Below, one piece after another: positions 53,223 through 64,000 of a stretch of DNA of 64,000 nt; position 1 is the first letter of the stretch, and each line of letters opens with the position of its first letter. Under the pieces are notes generated by a model. The model did not search any database. It had not been told where the DNA came from and saw nothing but the letters and a program-made list of their open reading frames with translations. The translations under genes and the position numbers were made by a program. The DNA comes from Wyeomyia smithii (lineage: Eukaryota > Arthropoda > Insecta > Diptera > Culicidae). The DNA lies in the NCBI RefSeq assembly GCF_029784165.1, contig NC_073695.1:97135485-97199484 (forward strand), in the 5' to 3' direction.

Positions 53223-54372
53223 ATCTGGTACAACTTGTGGTTCATGCGTCTGCGCCACAGTCCATCTTCCAGTTTACCGTCAAGTATCGATCGCAGAACT
53301 TTACGCTAAAAAACTCCGAGCACTCGTCGATCAGCTTCTTTTAGCGTCCATGCTTCATGTCCGTAAAGGGCCACCGGGAGTATCAGCGTCCTATACAGCG
53401 CTAGTTTTGTGCGAGTTTGCAAACTACGGGACCTTAGCTGGTTACGTAGTCCGTAGAAGGCCCTGTTTCCAGCTGCAACTCGTCGTTTCACTACACGGCT
53501 CATATCGTTGTCACATGTCACAAGCGTACCAAGATAAACGAATTCGTCAACCACTTCAAATCGTTCCCCATCTATCTCCACCTCTGCACCAACACCACGG
53601 GGACTCCCACGATCCCTGCCACCTACCATGTACTTCGTTTTAATGACAAGTCTTAATCTCGCTGCTTCCCTCTTAAAAGGTACGAAGGCCTCCTCCACGG
53701 CCTTACGGTTGATACCGATGATATCGATGTCGTCCGCAAAACCAATAAGCATGTGAGATTTCGTGATGATCGTACCGTTTCATTCCACGTTTGCTCTTCG
53801 TACTGCACCTTCAAGAGCGATGTTAAACAGTAAGTTGGAGAGCGCACCCCTCTGCTTCAGTCCATCCAACGTTACGAACGCGGCTGATGTCTCGCCAGCT
53901 ATCCGCACGCACGATTTTGATCCCTCCAGTGTCATACGACTCAGCGTAATTAGTTTCGTAGGGAAACCGTGTTCCAGCATAATCTGCCACAGTTCGTTTC
54001 TTTTCACTGAGTCGTATGCCGCCCTGGAATCCACAAGCAGATGGTGAGTCGATAAGTTGTACTCAATCTGAAAAACAGGATACGGGAGAGCACTTTATAT
54101 GCAGAGTTGAGCAACGTTATGACTCGATAGTTGCCACAACCCAATCGATGACCCTTCTTATAGATAGGGCATATGAGGCCTTCCAACCAGTCGTTCGGCA
54201 TTTGTTCATCCACCCAGATCCTTAGTATTATCTGGTGGATCGCATAGTACAGCCGCTCGCTTCCCGCTTTTAGAAGTTCGACCGGGATACCGTCCTTTCC
54301 AGCGGCCTTACCGTTTTCCAGCTCACTAATCGCCTTTTTCGCCTCGTACTGTGTTGGTGGCTCCACAGCTGG
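53223..54372 (-). pseudogene. RTE-like LINE reverse transcriptase segment
   Basis: 54408-54004 reads AVEPPTQYEAKKAISELENG, WLEGLICPIYKKGHRLGCGN and LLNSAYKVLSRILF. 54034-53780 reads AAYDSVKRNELWQIMLEHG and TLDGLKQRGALSNLLFNIAL (QG changed to QR). 53752-53306 has the FADD box and the connection region, ending at a TAG in place of the residue after LGVF. Three frames are used. It is part of the split element described for 48150-56690. Confidence 0.85.
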
Positions 54373-56016
54373 TTTTTTATTCTTTATTGTTTTTTTTTTC
54401 AGCCTCATCTAACTTCACAGTCTTAATGAGGGGTGATGGAGAAAAGACTTTGTGTCTGGAGTTTCCAGATTTACACCAAACGCGTAAAAACCCATATCTT
54501 TTACACAGTTTTACATAAAATTACTGTTACAGAATTACATAACACAATTACAAACAAATACATAAACAGTTTCGTCGTGTGAATTAAATTGTGCTCCTAA
54601 CCCTTGGGTTGCTGTCTGGAACTTACGTAGTTAGGCGGTTTTCTCGGTTATGTTGCAGTGTGTACCGGAAAAAAGAGAACAGGAAGCAAATGCGTTCACG
54701 AGATAAAGCAGTAGACAGAAACTCACCTATTTCTGACAATAGACTCCAACTGGCGACGTTTCAGTTTGTTTTAGAACACCTGTACTGATGTAGTGTAATC
54801 GAATAGCTCGTGGACTTCGTTGAATTGTCGACATATCGAAATTATCGGTTCAGTTCGTCCGTATTCGGTTCTCCGGAACTCCAACCTCAGCGGGTCTCTC
54901 CGGCGTAGGGGAATTGATGGCACATACAAATTCAATTGGTCCAGTATTATAGGAGCGTCAACAACATCTAGTAACAGTTTTGCCGCGAATATTGCTCTGG
55001 ATGAAGTCACGCCGACTGTAAAGTGTTTCCATTCGAAGAAGCCTGCACCGGATGTCGTAATGCCGTATGTTGGCTGCAGGGAAGCAGTCTGAGAGCAAAC
55101 CTCGTGAATTTCTTCTGGACTGCTTCGAACCGGGCGATCCAAAGATCCGTGTAAGCACTCCATACTACACATGCAGTCTCGATGGATGATCGTACAAGTG
55201 AATAGTACAGTGATCGTAAACTGTATGGATCGGTAAAATCTTTCATAGTCCGCATGATAAATCCCAGCTTGCGATTTGCTTTTGCAATTACGTTTGCATA
55301 ATGATCGCGAAAAGTAAGACTTGTGTCCAGGATGACCCCCAGATCCTTTACTGAATCTACATGCTCAAGTTGAGTGCCACAGATTTGGCAATTCCATATG
55401 ATTGGTGCAGTTTTACGGGTAAACGATAACATTTTTGGGCGCTGATAGTCATGCGGTTTCTCCAGCATCAATCTAGAAAGAGCTCGATCATCCGCTGAAG
55501 TTCCTTGCAATCTTCAATGTTCCGTGTTATATTTTCAAGTCTTCAGCATACACTAAACTAGCTCCATGTGGAAGCAAGCGGGATATGTCGTTGAAAAATA
55601 ACAAGAAAAATAATGGACCGGATTTCGTCGCAGCAAGCTTTACGCAAAGGCGACGATTAACCAGGTATGATTCTAGCCAACGTGTGAGAAATGATGGGGC
55701 TCTTAAACGGTTCAGTTTGCAATCAGTATCCGATGGTTAACACGGTCAAAAGCGGCCTTTAAATCAGTATATACCGTGTCTATTTGATCACCATTTTCAA
55801 TATTCTTCAGGCAACACGACGTAAACTGAACAAGATTTGTGTCAATAGAACGCCCGGGAAAGAATCCGTGTTGATCTGGCGATATGTATGATTTGGTAGC
55901 AGAAAATATGATGTTTTCAACCAGAATCTCAAGTAGTTTGGAACCTGCGCAAAGCGATGTAATTCCTCGGTAATTAGCCACATTACGTTTGACTCCTTTT
56001 TTGTGGACAGGAAACG
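54373..56016 (-). pseudogene. Second CR1-like LINE, 5'-truncated and decayed
   Basis: It is inserted into the RTE-like LINE. The minus-strand order is 56020-55712 (FPVHKKGVKRNVANYRGITS, HGFFPGRSIDTNLVQF, VYTDLKAAFDRVNH), then a degraded part with SGPLFFLLFFNDI lacking the PQGS box and SLVYAEDLKI (YADD changed to YAED), then 55510-55007 (VKDLGVILDTSLTFRDH, SLVRSSIETACVVW), then 55172-54771. The 3' UTR ends in an AATAAAGAATAAAAAA tail at 54373. It is a different family from 48456-53222. Confidence 0.82.
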
Positions 56017-57005
56017 TCACTCATAATCGTCATCCTGTTCCTGCTCTGCTCATCCGGCTCCTCACCATTCAATAGCGCCTGAAAATGACCAGCACAGGAA
56101 AATTTCTGCTTCTGGCTCTATTGACAGTTCTATAGAGTCCCCGCACGTCGTTATGAGCATAGCTGTGCTCTGCGCTGGCGAGCACCTGCTCCTCGTACTC
56201 GCGCTTCTTCCGACGGTGGGTTCTATTTTTATTTTTTTTAGTACCTCTCTCTGTTCTGACGCGTAGCCGCAGTGAGCATGCGGCTCCTGACACGGTTCTT
56301 CTCATCTGTCGCCCTCTGGCACTCGGCATCGAACCAGCCATTAGGCTGTCTTCCACGCGTCGTACTTACCACCTCTCTCGCAGTCGTTTCGAAGGCGCCG
56401 TGGATACTGCTCCACAGCCCATTTATGTCTTCCCTTTCACGATACCACCATGTATTAATTGGGGTGTCACTCGTCTTCGGCAGTGGTTTACTTCGGCCGG
56501 TTTTCTGCAGCAGTCTTATGCAAAAAAACTGTCGAAGATATTCGATACCCTCTGTAAATATTGCAAGTAAACGGAAGGCAGTTCTCGGATATTATTGACG
56601 TCCGAACCTATTATAGCGCAAACGTCGATTCTGAGCACTATCTTCTGATGGTTAAAATGCACCATAGGCTTTCGGTTGTCAATAACACATGCTACCGTCG
56701 CCTGCCACGATAAGATCTGGAGCGACTTAAACTTCTCAAAGTCGTTCCAAAGTGAGTAAGTTCAAAGCCTGAAGGCAGCGTGGCCGCATGAGGATCAAAG
56801 CCACTCTTGAGAACAGCTGGAGTATTGTGAAAGCAACTACTAACAGCGCAGCGACGTATCGACTTAAACAGAAACAAGGACAGCAGACCCATCTTTTCTG
56901 AAATAAAAAACACCGCCTGCAAGAACTCAAGGGTTATGAAACGTTGCGGCTGTGTCGTTCTTAGGAAACACGTAAATTCAACGCAAGCACGAAAACTAAA
57001 TGCAT

Positions 57006-57102
57006 CCCTAGTAACAATATTGGTTCAATCAAAGTTCTATAGCGCCTAATAAAGCCAAAACAGAGGCATAAAACTTTAACAAAACCAGTTTTGTCACTTG
57101 GG
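57006..57102. mobile_element. 97-bp hairpin MITE, copy 2
   Basis: CCCTAGTAACAATATTGG at the left and TTTTGTCACTTGGG at the right, with the inner arms ATCAAAGTTCTATAGCGC and ATAAAACTTT. The length equals that of copy 1 (39347-39443), but the stem is more diverged and no TTA duplication remains. Confidence 0.7.
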
Positions 57103-57104
57103 AT

Positions 57105-57300
57105 TCCACTGGCTTTGTGCCGCGAGCCGAAATGTGTCGAGATAAGGATGGAAGAATCTTACCGGATGAACGTGAGGCGATCAACAACGGACCAAATCTT
57201 GTTGTTGTGAAAATGCCGGATAACAATCCCTCAAAAAAGATGTTCGTCTCAAATCCGGCCGGTATAAGACGTAGAGGCGCGCAACATAAATTCTAAAATC
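57105..57300 (+). pseudogene. LINE linker fragment (RTE-type)
   Basis: One frame reads GFVPRAEMCRDKDGRILPDE and REAINNGPNL, matching the stretch that precedes the RT in RTE-type LINEs (CRDKxGxLLTDERE). It then runs into unrelated sequence and stops at about 57296. Too short to place in a family. Confidence 0.5.
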
Positions 57301-57544
57301 TTGACGTTCAAGAAACTAAAGATAAGCTGCCATTAGCCTGCCATAGGCCGAATTTGTTGGTGCAACATTCTAACGCAGGTGAACCCTGAAATATGTTTCA
57401 CCAGAAAAGTAAGTGAGTGTAGTAAAAAACTGTCCATGGTTCGGTTTACAGTCATCTACCATGATCTCGTTCATAACGGTGAGGAGTAGTAGCGTCGATA
57501 GCGTCGATAGGGTACATAGGGTACGATAGGAAAGCGGCCCCGGC

Positions 57545-59333
57545 CGTTCCGGGCAGTTATCAGAAGGTGCCTGGATGACTCTCTTCCCGGAGAGATGGAA
57601 GCGGCAGAGATTGGGCTTACTGCCTAAGGCTGGGAAGCCATCAGGGGATTCATCTGCATATAGGCCTATCTGCCGGCTGAACATTCTTGAGATTATCCTC
57701 AACAGACTTTTAAGGTACACAGAGGGTGTAAACGGTCTGTCAAGTAACCAGCTCGGTTTCCGGAAGAGTAGGTTCACGCTGGATGCTATCCTTTCCGTTA
57801 CCAAGATGGCTGAGATAACAATCAAGCGCAGAAGAAGGGACATACACTATTGCATAATCGCCACGCTTGGCGTGAAGAATGCGTTAAATAGCGCCAGCTA
57901 CGACTTCATGGCGCTTGCGCTCAGGAGCATCCATGTACCGGTGTCGCTGTACAAGATTCTGGGCAATTACTTCCAGAATCGAGTACTAGTGTCCAACACA
58001 GAACACGGAACTGCATCCCAATCACCACAGGAGCTCCAGTGTTGTGAATAGCATGTGTGATGGAGTGTGTTGTTTCACAAGTTCCCTGTAGGAGTTGTGA
58101 TCGTCGGCTTTGCAGACTACATAACGCTAAAGATTTAAGGCGAGTCGATCGAAGAGGTCGAATGAACACACTGTATACGCGCAGTCGAAGACTTAATTCG
58201 CTCTAGAAAACTGGAGCTAGCGCACCATAAGACGGAGGTCACGGTTGTGAACAACCGTAAATCCACAATAGGTGGTAGTAAGAGCCAGAGACTATATCCT
58301 ATCTAGCACTATCACCACAAAGCGATTTCTAAGCTCTTGGGGGCAATGATCGACGACAAACTCACGTTTGAGAACCACGTCGATTATTCTTGTAATTATC
58401 TCGCATGATGTCCAATACCTCAACGGTGTGTTGCAGTAAGCGAAAAATTCTAGCCTGCGTGGTTTCATCCATACTTACGTATGATGGGCCAGTATGGTCC
58501 AGAGCTCTTGGTACTAACAGTCGCCGTGGTAAACTGGAAAGAACCTACAGGCTCATGTGCTTGAGGGTTGCCAGTGCTTACCGTACAGTGTCATATGACG
58601 CATTCTGTGACTTTTCTGGCATGATGCCTCTCAGTATCGCCATTAAGGAGGAAGAAGAATGCTTCGACCAACGTGAAATAAGAGGGGTATAAGAAGAACC
58701 AGAAGGTCATTCCTAATGTCCCGATGACAGCAGGAATTATCTAATCCCACGAAAAGTAGATGGACGGCAAGTGAACCCTTACCTGACACAGATCTTGTCA
58801 GGCCATGGTTGCTTCAGGTAATATCTGCATAGTTAAGGACATGTTGGCTCCCACATATGTCCTGAGCTCGTGTGTGCGGAAAAGACTACTGAGTACGTCT
58901 TCTTCGTATGCCCACGCTTCGTACGTGCGAGGTGCGACATGATGGTAGTGAGCGGGCCAGGCACCTGTCCAGAGAATGTGCGACGACCCGGACATCTCTC
59001 AGATTGTCCAGGAGCAGCAAAATGTGTGGCGAGTCAACCACCGACGCACCAGTGGTAGCTAATTGCCAGTCTCCTGGTAGTTGGCTAGGCGGTTATAAGA
59101 GTAAGAGGATGCATCAAGAATAAAAGCCACTCCCCGACGTAACACTTGACCGTCGCCCCGGGAAGATTAGGGTTGGAAACTGGAGGGGTTTTAGTGGGGC
59201 CGGAACAGGCCGAGTAGGTGTCTGGGGGAGTGTAACTATCCCAGTATCATTCTCCTAGTTTCATCACCACACGCTAAGTTCTCTTCCCAGGTGTCTGCAG
59301 ATTTTCCTGCCCCCTTTCAAAAACAAAAAAAAA
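57545..59333 (+). pseudogene. R1-clade LINE relic (RT to 3' end)
   Basis: 57575-58051 reads FPERWKRQRLGLLPKAGKPS, SAYRPICRLN, SSNQLGFRKSRFTLDAI and IATLGVKNALNSASYD, where Gly replaces the catalytic Asp of motif A. 58405-58692 reads YDGPVWSRAL, LERTYRLMCLRVASAYRTVS and MMPLSIAIKE, typical of the R1 thumb region. 58870-59058 has FVCPRFVRARCDMMVVSGPG near the C-terminus. The 3' UTR (GGTTTTAGTGGG, GTAACTATCCCAG) and an A-rich end near 59320-59333 fit R1. Deletions and shifts throughout. Confidence 0.8.
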
Positions 59334-59344
59334 CTGAGTTATGC

Positions 59345-59885
59345 CATGGTTCCAAGACATTTCGCAGATTTACGTGGTTAAGTCAGTCGAAAGCTTGAAT
59401 ACCAATAATAGCAACTCTTGAACTGCTCCAAGATAATGCTGGGCGTGATAATATGAGCCACAGAATACTGCCTGCTGCTGTCAGAGAGTTACGTAGATCT
59501 TCTCGTGTGTCTAGGATGTCTTTACACAGATCTTCAGGAACAATACCCAGTAACATGATGCCTCGCCAATTATCTTCGTCCGAGCCTCAACTCCCGCCGT
59601 TGGATCTGTCAATACGCATGCGGATATCACCAATCGAAAAGTCGGCACTGCGTTTATTCCGAACATCAAGAAGGCTCCGTCTCAATTTACGGCTGTTGCA
59701 GATGTGGTCAATCTGATTTTCTGCCAGGGTATGACAGTACCTCTCCAGCAGATAAGGCTTGTGAACTTCAAATTTACGCCAACGAACTTCGCTCAGTTCC
59801 AGGATTTTAAGCCTCATGTATCACACCCCGCTGGTGAGTTGTGCCAGCTTTTTTGCAGAGCGAATGTAAGATGTCTTCTTCCGTT
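59345..59885 (-). pseudogene. RTE-type LINE fragment (endonuclease and RT start)
   Basis: The minus frame 59817-59587 reads MRLKILELSEVRWRKFE (endonuclease), NQIDHICNSRKLRRSLLDVR and SADFSIGDIRMRI. Further on DNWRGIMLL and ILEQFKSCYYW are remnants of RT motifs. An internal deletion joins the two endonuclease parts. It is independent of the split RTE element to its left. Confidence 0.65.
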
Positions 59886-59889
59886 TACT

Positions 59890-62470
59890 TTGAAAACCTT
59901 GTAATACCCTTCAGAAAAGTCGACTATCCTAAGTACGTTCAATCAGAATTAAATCATTGACGTGAATAAACTACATCACTTTAGAAGATAATGGCCAACA
60001 AACGATAAACAGCTAATGAAATAAATGTTCCTTACAGGCATATCCGGGAGAAAAGAAAAACCTACGTCACTGGTTGCATATTCGATAACTTCCAATAGTT
60101 TCTGACCCCGCTGGGAGACTTCTCAGTTGAGTATCCAAAGCTAAAAGTTTATGCCCGATCTCGCACTTACTCTGAGTAAAACTATGACCCAGCACTTTGG
60201 TAACAACTAAAACTGGAAACGAACGACTATTGAATTAAAAGACACCTGTTTCTTACACGTGCTTACCAAAGACTCGCTGTATCAAAACATGAATCCAAGT
60301 CGACAACCGGCTCCACAGTCCACAGCAACGGTACTAGCGTCAACTGCTCATTTATCTCATTTCCTACTTGACCTACTTATTACTGTTTATTGCACCGAAA
60401 ATCAACGGATGGCTTAAAATCAGTTGCGCCTGTGGCGCTGCATCTTTCCCCATCTAACAAGGCGAAAGTATCTTGAAGAGATGTCTTTCGAGCTGCTTGG
60501 TAGTTCGAATCGAGCTGCACAATGCCACCCCTGTTCTTAAATTTATCCAATTATTCCATAACGGTTTCCCTAACACTCAGCATCCACCACCATCTCGAGA
60601 GCCAGTTCCGCCAGTTCTCCTTTGTTGTCGTGCTCATACTACTGCTTCACTCGTCTTGCTGCTCTCCACTTGGACTACGGGATCACTTGATTAGCACATG
60701 CCTTTTGGCCTTGTTGACTAACATTCCTAAATTTCAATTTCCGTTATGTAAAGCTGTGTTTGATCAAATTTTGTATTTAAATACTATTTCCAGTGTTTTG
60801 GCTTGAATTCCACCACTATAACTCTGGATATGATGTCTTGGGAGGCCCTAAAAATGATGGATGGATGAACATCGTTCACCGTTGACGTAAATGTTTCATC
60901 CAAGATCGACTTTTAAGGAAAACGGCTCACTGATTCTACCAGCCCACAAACCACACCGAGTCATTAATTTGGTGCGAAATTTGGTAATAATAACTCTCGG
61001 TTTCATTAGGTCGATTATGAGGACCATAAAATGACCTTAACAAGCGAAACATATTTTTCACAAAGCACAAATGTTTAGTACTAAATTTCTAAGATTTGCA
61101 ATCGTTGTTCGTTTGTAAATCTTTTCAGATGATATGGTACAAACAGTTCAGATAACTCTGGAACACCTTTACATATCAGTGCTGGGAACCTGACAAAAAC
61201 ATCGTTAAAAGTCACACTTTACTCTTATAGAGGTAAATCAGCTGGAGTGAAATCCGCATCTAAGGCAAAAGTTTAGCAGAATAACCATTTTATTACAGAG
61301 ATGAGATAATAAAAATATTATAACTATTGATGCTACCTGCATTGGATATAAAATAATATATCAGCAAGTATCATTTCCATTTCTTTTAATATTACAGACT
61401 AACAAAAGTAGCACTGGAACCTAGCTCCATCGCCACCAAAACGATCATTGCAAATATCCAGTCTAATAGAAGTCGTCACGCGACAACACCGTCTGGGGCA
61501 CTGTCAAGCAATCTCATACATATTTTGTAGTTCCTAACATTCACGTACGATAGCGCTGGTGGCGAAACATATGCTAGTGTTACTCACGAAAACTACTGTT
61601 ATCATCCGAACGATGATTTAATTGAAAATTTGCTCAAAGTGTTATGTCTAGGAGTCTGTGGTTTGCTTTTGATTTGCTCAATAATGGATTCATCTGCAAA
61701 AATAGATAAAATATATTTATTTTCTGTTTTTGATGATAGTGACAATATTTTTGGAAATTTTGAATTTCACTGTTACAGTTTACCTCTGAATATCTGACGT
61801 TATGTCTTTTTACGTTAGCTCGAAAGTTATTCGATTCTAAGTGGGACGCGATACATGGTATACGGGCTATGCCAGAGCAACACAAATAGTAAAACTTTTT
61901 TGTTTTGTTTACCAACTCAATCAGGCAGCTGGAAAAAAGTTAGGCTAAATTATGACACATACTAAGCTGCATAACTGAAACAGTGTATGTGTGACTGAGC
62001 TAGAAGCAGAGAGCTCTAACTTCATTTGCTGGCTCCACTGGCACCACTGCACAAGGGAAGGAAAATGTAGCGTCCTGACTTCCCAACAGACTATAACAGA
62101 TCGTCTCACGCTCGCTCTTGGCAGCTTCCAACTGGAAGAATCTATTGTACAAACTTCTGCTACCTCGTCAAGCTTTGCTTGTGATGGTGATAAGTGTTAG
62201 TGGTTGTCGATAAATGAAACGTTTCCCGCACATCCCTGTCACGAACGTCATCCCCATACATTTCGCTTGAAGCCGTTTTTCTCTGGCTCTCTGGCTCGAT
62301 TATACGTCAAAAGGCTGTCAGTGCTTGCGAAACAGCCGATTAAGCACCGTTCATGCGAGATCAACTGTTGCTGCAAGTGTAGTGAAGAAATGCAGAAAGC
62401 TAAAAACGATTGTTTTGTCTTGAACGTTTCATGGATTTTGTGCAGGACATAAATGGTCACGTTCAAACAT
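59890..62470. other. No recognised feature
   Basis: About 2.6 kb with only short frames. A G+C-richer part at 60420-60840 holds two overlapping open frames (60473-60694, 60522-60806) without known motifs; it could be host sequence or a LINE 5' UTR. Nothing else is supported. Confidence 0.45.
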
Positions 62471-62473
62471 GTT

Positions 62474-62866
62474 TTAACACGTTCCGGATAGCCCTACATT
62501 CAATATAGTTAGAAGCACGCAAAAAATCCGTACAGTAACACATGCGGCACAATGAACGGAGCTTATGACCATATTTCCAAAAGTAGCGCCATCATCATCG
62601 GCGGCGGCTTCAGGAAACTGTTGCCATGACATCGGTCTGGTTTCCCGTCGTGTTATACGAAAATTTCCACCATGTCGCCCTTCTGTTTCGATACAGTGTG
62701 TAGTGTTCCGTCCTTCCATGCTGATATGGAAACGGATGGTTGGGTTATCAGGTTTGGGTAGTGAAAACTTTCCCTCTGATGCAGCCGAGGCAAACTCCAC
62801 CAAAGAAATGTCACCATCAAAGGATTTCAGTTTTTCAGAATAATGAGGATCATTTCTACGCGACAC
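62474..62866 (-). other. Unrecognised 130-codon open frame, possible exon
   Basis: The minus-strand frame is longer than its neighbours, lies in G+C-richer sequence and is preceded by an acceptor-like GCCTTCGCTCAG. It starts at GTG, so as a free gene it is doubtful. It reads DPHYSEKLKSFDGDISLVEF, then a Gly/Arg-rich centre and a hydrophobic end VRIFCVLLTILNVGL. The opposite strand is also open (62565-62843), so the strand is unsure. No family recognised. Confidence 0.2.
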
Positions 62867-62869
62867 TGA

Positions 62870-64000
62870 GCGAAGGCAAAGAACGACTCGGTGCCCTTTT
62901 CTCTAATGGATTATTTTGACGAACCAAGCAGTAATCGTTTGGTGTTGCGGCAGGTTCTACCGTTGGTTGGCGTTGTCCTTGAAAATGTCTTCACCATACG
63001 GTGCGTGACAAGGATATGAGCCCAGTGATACCCTGCAAATATTCAACTTTTAAAGGTCAACATTATTGTTAATCAATTTCAGGAATGCTGTGAAAATTTT
63101 ACCCTCATATTTTTGCCTTGCCTTTCACATTAACCATCATAATCTGTCATCGTCCCTGTCGGTGGCATCATTTTTTTCCATTTAGAAATATCGTTTGCTG
63201 ATCAAATTTCAGATAGAAAAAATACTTAAATTTCATTAGATAAAGTACTTGTAAGCCGTATCTTGACACTTTCGTCATTTTTTCTGATTATAATAACAAT
63301 GGGACAATATTCTAGGCCACTTGTTCCTCAACAACCTACAATTTTTTCCCTAAAAAATAGAAGCAATAAAATGTCGCCCTAGTCTCTTTATAGAACTTGC
63401 AGTAGCACTATTATTGTACAACAGCAGTGATAATGGATATGTCCAAACGGCAACCGCAAAACCCACAACCACGAACACTCATTTTCAGCGTGTGAACAAC
63501 ATTGTTAAATTTACGAACCGAACGTGAGGAAACAATTGCAGCTGAAAACAAATGCTTGTTAACGCAAACCGCGGCGAGTTTGTTCGGTACCTACACTACT
63601 GTGGCTAAATTCGAAGGGGCCACACCACGCAGTGCCAACATGAAACATAAATGCCGATGCTTATCGACTGAACGATGAGTGGCTTTTATTTCTATTTCTT
63701 GGTAGCACACTGGCGGCATGAAATGACAATCTGGCGGAGGTCTATCTTGGAAACAAAAGGCGTTTGAGCATTCCGAAAAAGCACACACTCACAATGGAAG
63801 AGTGGATGACTTGGCGTGAAACGAAAATATTGTCGAAGAGGTTCGCCACGCAATGACGAGCTGAACAGTGTTTTTTTACCATGTCATAGAAAGATGATTG
63901 AATACGTCTGCAGCTTCGTCTACTGGAAGACGATGATAAGAAATAGACTTTGGGTGGTTTAAAAGTTATGCTCGTGGAGTCTACCGTTGCAGCGCGTGGG
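62870..64000. other. No recognised feature
   Basis: AT-rich to the window end. Frame 63591-63788 is unsupported. Confidence 0.45.

Larger units (their letters stand above)
48150..56690 (-). pseudogene. RTE-like LINE split by two other LINEs
   Basis: The pieces, in minus-strand order, are 56690-56017 (endonuclease end and linker), 54372-53223 (RT) and 48455-48150 (C-terminus WAGHVARMPDERAAKTIF..RGRPRTRW and a GTAA-type tail). Joining across 48456-53222 restores the arrangement seen at 6655-6700, and joining across 54373-56016 restores that at 5745-5800, so both interruptions are insertions. The longest open part is 53752-53306 (GFADDIDIIG, VYLGTLVTCDND). Stops and shifts make it dead. Confidence 0.85.

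Noticed and set aside
62565..62843. Plus-strand frame opposite the 130-codon minus frame
   Set aside because: It is a Ser/Pro-rich mirror of the minus frame, with no start context or motif. Kept only as a caution on strand.
1..64000. CRISPR arrays, bacterial operons, rRNA or intact tRNA genes
   Set aside because: None seen. tRNA-like boxes belong to SINEs, and the repeats are eukaryotic transposons.
1..64000. LTR retrotransposons or endogenous viral genes
   Set aside because: I found no paired LTRs, no protease-integrase signatures and no recognisable viral protein.

Overview
The window is eukaryotic, AT-rich, and almost wholly built of transposable elements and their remains. The best overall guess is a mosquito (Culicidae). 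The grounds are a DD37E Tc1/mariner element of the ITmD37E type known from mosquitoes, CR1-like LINEs whose ORF1 begins with a PHD-type zinc finger, jockey-, R1- and RTE-like LINEs, tRNA-derived SINEs, and a repeat bounded by TGCCTTTCTC and its inverse that I recall as abundant in culicines. No intact host protein gene is certain. Three or four short host-exon candidates (near 1.5, 30.0-30.4 and 42.8 kb) rest mainly on good splice sites.

Layout. 0-1.25 kb: 3' half of a CR1-like LINE with an intact RT frame. 1.25-5.7 kb: an exon candidate, two copies of a promoter-like repeat, a 1.3 kb foldback element and a hammerhead-like core. 5.7-7.0 kb: RTE-like LINE relic. 7.7-11.8 kb: a jockey-clade LINE with a perfect 15-bp target duplication but broken ORFs. 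12.2-15.6 kb: a hAT-like MITE and a TA-flanked element packed with ACCGAA/CGGTAA motifs. 18.4-20.6 kb: a minus-strand LINE relic. 21.5-23.5 kb: a hAT-like element with a perfect 8-bp duplication, carrying a palindrome of about 1 kb. 24-27.8 kb: an RTE relic, a broken Tc1-like gene, a LINE relic and an ITmD37E element split by a poly-G-ended MITE. 28.3-29.1 kb: a second motif-packed, TA-flanked element. 30.9-39.5 kb: the culicine-type repeat with a nested LINE end, two SINEs, further LINE relics and several MITEs. 39.6-41.7 kb: a locally duplicated repeat array with hairpin modules and a minus-strand CCAAT/TATA unit. 45.2-47.3 kb: a four-unit palindrome of about 2 kb. 47.3-59.9 kb: a mariner relic, then an RTE LINE interrupted by a full-length CR1-like LINE with both ORFs open and, separately, by a second CR1-like LINE, followed by R1 and RTE relics. 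59.9-64 kb: nothing recognised.

How the parts work together. The only apparently intact coding system is the CR1-like LINE at 48456-53222. ORF1 is a PHD finger, a possible coiled coil and a nucleic-acid-binding C-terminus; ORF2 is an APE-type endonuclease plus reverse transcriptase; the 3' UTR holds a hairpin shared with the copy at 1-1252. Its ORF1 ends on a textbook -1 slippery heptamer immediately before the stop, with ORF2 in the -1 frame. The other elements are decayed or non-autonomous. Their nesting gives a relative insertion order (RTE before CR1; ITmD37E before the poly-G MITE; the 38-kb element before a 205-bp MITE).
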